Shown piece by piece: positions 61,049 to 64,000 of a DNA stretch of 64,000 nt. The translations under genes and the position numbers were made by a program. The stretch comes from Pseudomonadales bacterium (GTDB lineage: Bacteria; Pseudomonadota; Gammaproteobacteria; Pseudomonadales; Azotimanducaceae): positions 271,545 through 335,544 of the forward strand of contig JAEPOO010000002.1 in assembly GCA_017642855.1 (NCBI GenBank), read 5' to 3'. The notes under the pieces were generated by a model, which searched no databases, was not told the DNA's origin, and saw nothing but the letters and a program-made list of their open reading frames with translations. Every line of letters starts with the position of its first letter. Positions within the stretch are counted from its first letter, which is position 1.

Positions 61049-61702
61049 TTATTGATAGTCCTGTAGCAACAATTCTGAAACCAGCGGCTGCAGTTCGTTT
61101 TCCCTCATCGCTTTGCGCAGGGCATCGCCTTGTCCCTTCACGACAGACGTGAGTTCGATCAGTGCCTCTTCGAATTGATCGTTGATGATCAGGAAGTCGA
61201 ATTCATGCCAGTGAGAGAGTTCTTCGAAAGCAGCGTCCATACGTTTCTGGACCGTGTCCGCATCGTCCTGACCGCGGCCTTCCAGTCTTTCCCGAAGTGC
61301 CGTGAGTGAGGGTGGGAAGATAAAAATGGACTGGGTTTCGGGAAACTTCTCTCGAACCTGTGCAGCGCCCTGCCAGTCAATTTCAAGAATCAGGTTTTTT
61401 CCATCGTTCAGCACATGATTTGCAGCGTCAACGCTGGTGCCGTACAGGTTACCGAACACGTTAGCCCATTCGATAAAACCACCACGGTCCGCCAGCTGAT
61501 TAAAGGTTTCGGTGTCGGTGAAGTGATAGTTCACGCCGTTGACTTCCTCGGGGCGCATGGCGCGTGTCGTATGAGAAACCACCACGCCCATCGTGGGCTC
61601 CGCATCGAGTAATGCTCGTACGAGACTGGTTTTTCCAGCACCGGAAGGCGCGGAAACGACGAACAGAGTCCCGACGGAATGGCTGGAAGATAGCTGGCTC
61701 AT
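61049..61702 (-). CDS. gmk: Guanylate kinase
   Basis: Phosphorylates GMP to GDP. Walker A SAPSGAGKTS at 17-26, the VSHTTRAMRPEEVNGVNYHF acceptor loop, and ILEIDWQGA. 217 residues. It overlaps the upstream yicC stop region by four bases. Confidence 0.96.
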   Translation of the reverse strand: MSQLSSSHSVGTLFVVSAPSGAGKTSLVRALLDAEPTMGVVVSHTTRAMRPEEVNGVNYHFTDTETFNQLADRGGFIEWANVFGNLYGTSVDAANHVLNDGKNLILEIDWQGAAQVREKFPETQSIFIFPPSLTALRERLEGRGQDDADTVQKRMDAAFEELSHWHEFDFLIINDQFEEALIELTSVVKGQGDALRKAMRENELQPLVSELLLQDYQ

Positions 61703-62547
61703 TCGATGTTCTGTATCTGTTCTCGCATCTGTTCGATGACCACCTTGAGATCCACAGCTCTGTTGGTCGTTGAAGCAGCTGAAGCTTTACTGGAAATCGT
61801 GTTGGCTTCCCGATTCAGCTCCTGCATCAGAAAGTCGAGGCGCCTGCCCACGGGCTCATCCGATTGAAGCGTTCGACGAACCTCCGCGACGTGTGTCACC
61901 AGACGATCCAGCTCTTCTTCGACGTCGAGTTTCTGGGCCAGAACAACCAGCTCCTGTTCGAGCCTGCCGGGATCGACATCGACGTCAATTTCATCCATAC
62001 GCTTTCTTAACTTTTCATGCTGTGTCTGGATGATGGCAGGCACCTCCTGATGGAGCTGAGTGACGGTGCTCTCGATATCAACGAGTCTGGATTCGATCAT
62101 CTTGGCGAGTTCAGCACCTTCTCGATCACGCATATCGACGAGTTGAACGATGGCATCTTTGAATCCTTCGGCGACGTCTGCCGCCAGGGTTTCACTGTTT
62201 TCGGTGGTTTCCAGCACATCGGGCCAGCGCAGCAACGACATGGCGTCGCCTCTCGTGTCATAACCAGTGAGTTCACTCACTCGCTCGAGGGCGCTTTTCA
62301 GTTCGGTGACCAGCTGTTCGTTGATCGTGAAGCTGGTAGAGAGCTCCGCGGGATTAATCTTCAGTGAGCACTCGACTTTGCCCCGGTGCACCTTGTCCTT
62401 GAACAAAGCCTTGAGCTCGGTTTCCAGGAATCGAAGGTTTTCAGGCATGCGAAAACTGACATCCAGATATCGGTGGTTAACCGATCTGAGTTCCCAGACC
62501 GCAGCGCCAAGCTCCGTCCTGGCGAATGCCGTCATACTTCTGGTCAT
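61699..62547 (-). CDS. yicC: YicC family endoribonuclease
   Basis: A 282-residue protein, MTRSMTAFARTELG at the N-terminus and KAASTTNRAVDLKVVIEQMREQIQNIE-type C-terminal part, matching E. coli YicC, since shown to be an endoribonuclease acting on small RNAs. The start at 62547 is chosen by alignment; the frame remains open upstream into the divergent rph, which is not translated in that direction. It overlaps gmk by four bases. Confidence 0.92.
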   Translation of the reverse strand: MTRSMTAFARTELGAAVWELRSVNHRYLDVSFRMPENLRFLETELKALFKDKVHRGKVECSLKINPAELSTSFTINEQLVTELKSALERVSELTGYDTRGDAMSLLRWPDVLETTENSETLAADVAEGFKDAIVQLVDMRDREGAELAKMIESRLVDIESTVTQLHQEVPAIIQTQHEKLRKRMDEIDVDVDPGRLEQELVVLAQKLDVEEELDRLVTHVAEVRRTLQSDEPVGRRLDFLMQELNREANTISSKASAASTTNRAVDLKVVIEQMREQIQNIE

Positions 62548-62577
62548 TGGATATCTCGTTCTCTTCAGCGAAGGGCA

Positions 62578-62585
62578 AGTATAAT
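62578..62585. promoter_or_regulatory. Overlapping divergent -10 elements for rph and yicC
   Basis: AGTATAAT contains TATAAT (62580-62585) for plus-strand transcription and TATACT (62578-62583, complement) for the minus strand. The rph start is 39 bases and the yicC start 31 bases away. The -35 regions are unclear. Confidence 0.5.
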
Positions 62586-62623
62586 GGAGTTTTAATTTTC
62601 TGTGGGTACAAGACGGAGTCGTA

Positions 62624-63328
62624 ATGAACAGATTAGTAGAACGTGAACCGGACCAGATGCGTGAGGTCACCATTGAAAGAAACTTTATTAAGCACGCGGA
62701 GGGCTCTGCTTTGATCGGCTTTGGTGACACCAGAGTGATCTGTACGGCTTCTGTTGAACAGGGTGTTCCGCCTTTCCTTCGGGGTTCCGGCAAAGGCTGG
62801 ATCACTTCCGAATACGGCATGCTGCCAAGGTCCACAGACTCGCGTATGGGCAGGGAAGCTGCTCGGGGAAAACAAGGGGGCCGTACCGTTGAGATCCAGC
62901 GACTTATCGGCCGTTCTCTGAGAGCAGCCGTCGACATGGATGCCTTGGGTGAATTCACCATTAAAATCGATTGCGACGTCATTCAGGCTGATGGAGGCAC
63001 ACGAACCGCCTCAATAACGGGTGCCTGTGTGGCCCTTTTAGACGCGATAAAAACCCTCGATGCAACACCCAAAACACAACTGATCTCCGCGGTTTCCGTA
63101 GGCATCGTTAATGGCACACCGGTGCTCGATCTGGAGTATGTGGAAGATTCCAAGGCAGATACGGACATGAACGTCGTTGTTGCTGAGGATGGGCGCTTTA
63201 TTGAGATACAGGGCACGGCTGAGGATGAGCCTTTTGATCGGGAAGAGTTGAATCAAATGTTAATGCTGGCGGAAAAAGGCACGACCGAACTGATGGCGTT
63301 GCAGCGTGCGGCTCTGGCGGGGGCATAG
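62624..63328 (+). CDS. rph: Ribonuclease PH
   Basis: Phosphate-dependent 3' exonuclease that trims tRNA precursors. It has conserved [24 protein letters not shown] and [18 protein letters not shown]. 234 residues (E. coli 238 before its known frameshift); the frame here is intact. It is followed by pyrE two bases later. Confidence 0.96.
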   Translation: MNRLVEREPDQMREVTIERNFIKHAEGSALIGFGDTRVICTASVEQGVPPFLRGSGKGWITSEYGMLPRSTDSRMGREAARGKQGGRTVEIQRLIGRSLRAAVDMDALGEFTIKIDCDVIQADGGTRTASITGACVALLDAIKTLDATPKTQLISAVSVGIVNGTPVLDLEYVEDSKADTDMNVVVAEDGRFIEIQGTAEDEPFDREELNQMLMLAEKGTTELMALQRAALAGA

Positions 63329-63330
63329 GA

Positions 63331-63981
63331 ATGTTGCTGGATTACAAACGAGCGTTTATTGAGTTTGCTCTGGCCCAGGGCGTTCTGAAATTTGGTGAAT
63401 TTGAGCTGAAATCGGGGCGAAATAGCCCGTATTTCTTCAATTCCGGTGAGTTCAAAAGTGGTGGAGCCCTTCAGAAACTCGGGGTCTACTATGCTGCAGC
63501 CCTGCTAGACAGTGGCATTAGCGCTGATTGCCTGCTGGGGCCTGCTTACAAAGGTATACCGCTTGTCGCAACCACGGCGATAGCGATGGCAGAGCAACAT
63601 CAGATTGATTTACCCTATGTTTTCAATCGCAAAGAAGCGAAAGACCATGGCGAAGGTGGCGTCCTGGTTGGCGCACCACTCCTTGGTGATGTCGTTATCG
63701 TTGATGATGTCATTACTTCGGGTAAAGCGATCCGCGAAGTCATGGACCTCTTCACCTCAGATGATGCGCGCCCTGTGGGTGTTGTCGTTGCCATCGACCG
63801 CCAGGAGCGCGGCACTGGAGAACTATCGGCGATCCAGGAAGTTGAACGGGATTACAATTTATCGGTGATTAGCGTGGTCAACCTGGACGATATTGTGAAG
63901 TTTCTGAACGAGTCAGGTTCACATGAACAGGAACTTAATCAGATAGGTTCCTATCGTAAGCGGTATGGAATAGCATCGTAA
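63331..63981 (+). CDS. pyrE: Orotate phosphoribosyltransferase
   Basis: Makes orotidine monophosphate in pyrimidine synthesis. It shows the PRPP-binding motif [13 protein letters not shown] and the [17 protein letters not shown]-terminal segment, with [13 protein letters not shown] for catalytic loop residues. 216 residues. The order rph-pyrE matches E. coli. The window ends 19 bases after its stop. Confidence 0.97.
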   Translation: MLLDYKRAFIEFALAQGVLKFGEFELKSGRNSPYFFNSGEFKSGGALQKLGVYYAAALLDSGISADCLLGPAYKGIPLVATTAIAMAEQHQIDLPYVFNRKEAKDHGEGGVLVGAPLLGDVVIVDDVITSGKAIREVMDLFTSDDARPVGVVVAIDRQERGTGELSAIQEVERDYNLSVISVVNLDDIVKFLNESGSHEQELNQIGSYRKRYGIAS

Positions 63982-64000
63982 TATGAATTTTTGTCTTCGC

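Overview
The window is a stretch of gammaproteobacterial chromosome of moderate G+C that includes the replication origin. Gene order closely follows the oriC neighbourhood known from Pseudomonas and its relatives (yheV-prlC, aroE, dprA, LysM gene, def-fmt-rsmB-trkAH, glyQS, gmhB, gyrB-recF-dnaN-dnaA, oriC, rpmH-rnpA-yidD-yidC-mnmE-mnmG-rsmG-parA-parB, atpIBEFHAGDC, glmU, glmS, uvrD). The right end joins the gmk-rpoZ-spoT-recG and yicC/rph-pyrE groups familiar from E. coli. I cannot name a genus. I see no rRNA, tRNA, CRISPR array, insertion sequence or prophage.

Layout. 1-12.6 kb: peptidase, shikimate, DprA, N-terminal formyl-methionine handling, K+ uptake, a small methyltransferase and an acyltransferase. 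12.9-16.4 kb: glycyl-tRNA synthetase and gmhB. 16.4-23.7 kb, minus strand: gyrB, recF, two complete dnaN genes in tandem, dnaA. 23.7-24.2 kb: oriC with DnaA boxes and AT-rich tracts. 24.2-32.3 kb, plus strand: rpmH through parB. 32.5-39.6 kb: ATP synthase operon with promoter and terminator. 39.8-45.9 kb: glmU, glmS, a small AT-rich islet carrying two unknown small genes, and uvrD. 45.9-53.5 kb is accessory: a lipid-anchored 2-oxo-acid type TRAP binding protein and a string of small enzymes on the plus strand, facing a minus-strand operon of a TrmB regulator, branched-chain aminotransferase, TRAP permease subunits and a glutathione S-transferase. 53.6-64 kb: ubiA, rubredoxin, a dicarboxylate/amino-acid symporter, recG, ridA, spoT, rpoZ, gmk, yicC, rph, pyrE.

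Points of most interest. (1) Between dnaA and recF there are two full-length sliding-clamp genes. The recF-side copy keeps the canonical partner-binding pocket. The dnaA-side copy is also 366 residues but is changed at five pocket positions, suggesting a specialised clamp. (2) Two parS palindromes lie inside recF, and parA-parB are encoded about 11 kb away. (3) The TrmB/aminotransferase/TRAP group, with a palindromic operator-like site and its binding protein in a separate nearby operon, looks like a regulated system for taking up and aminating 2-oxo acids. (4) Two genes seem to start at unusual codons: CTG for the methyltransferase after trkH, and an AUC or AUU type start for dctQ.
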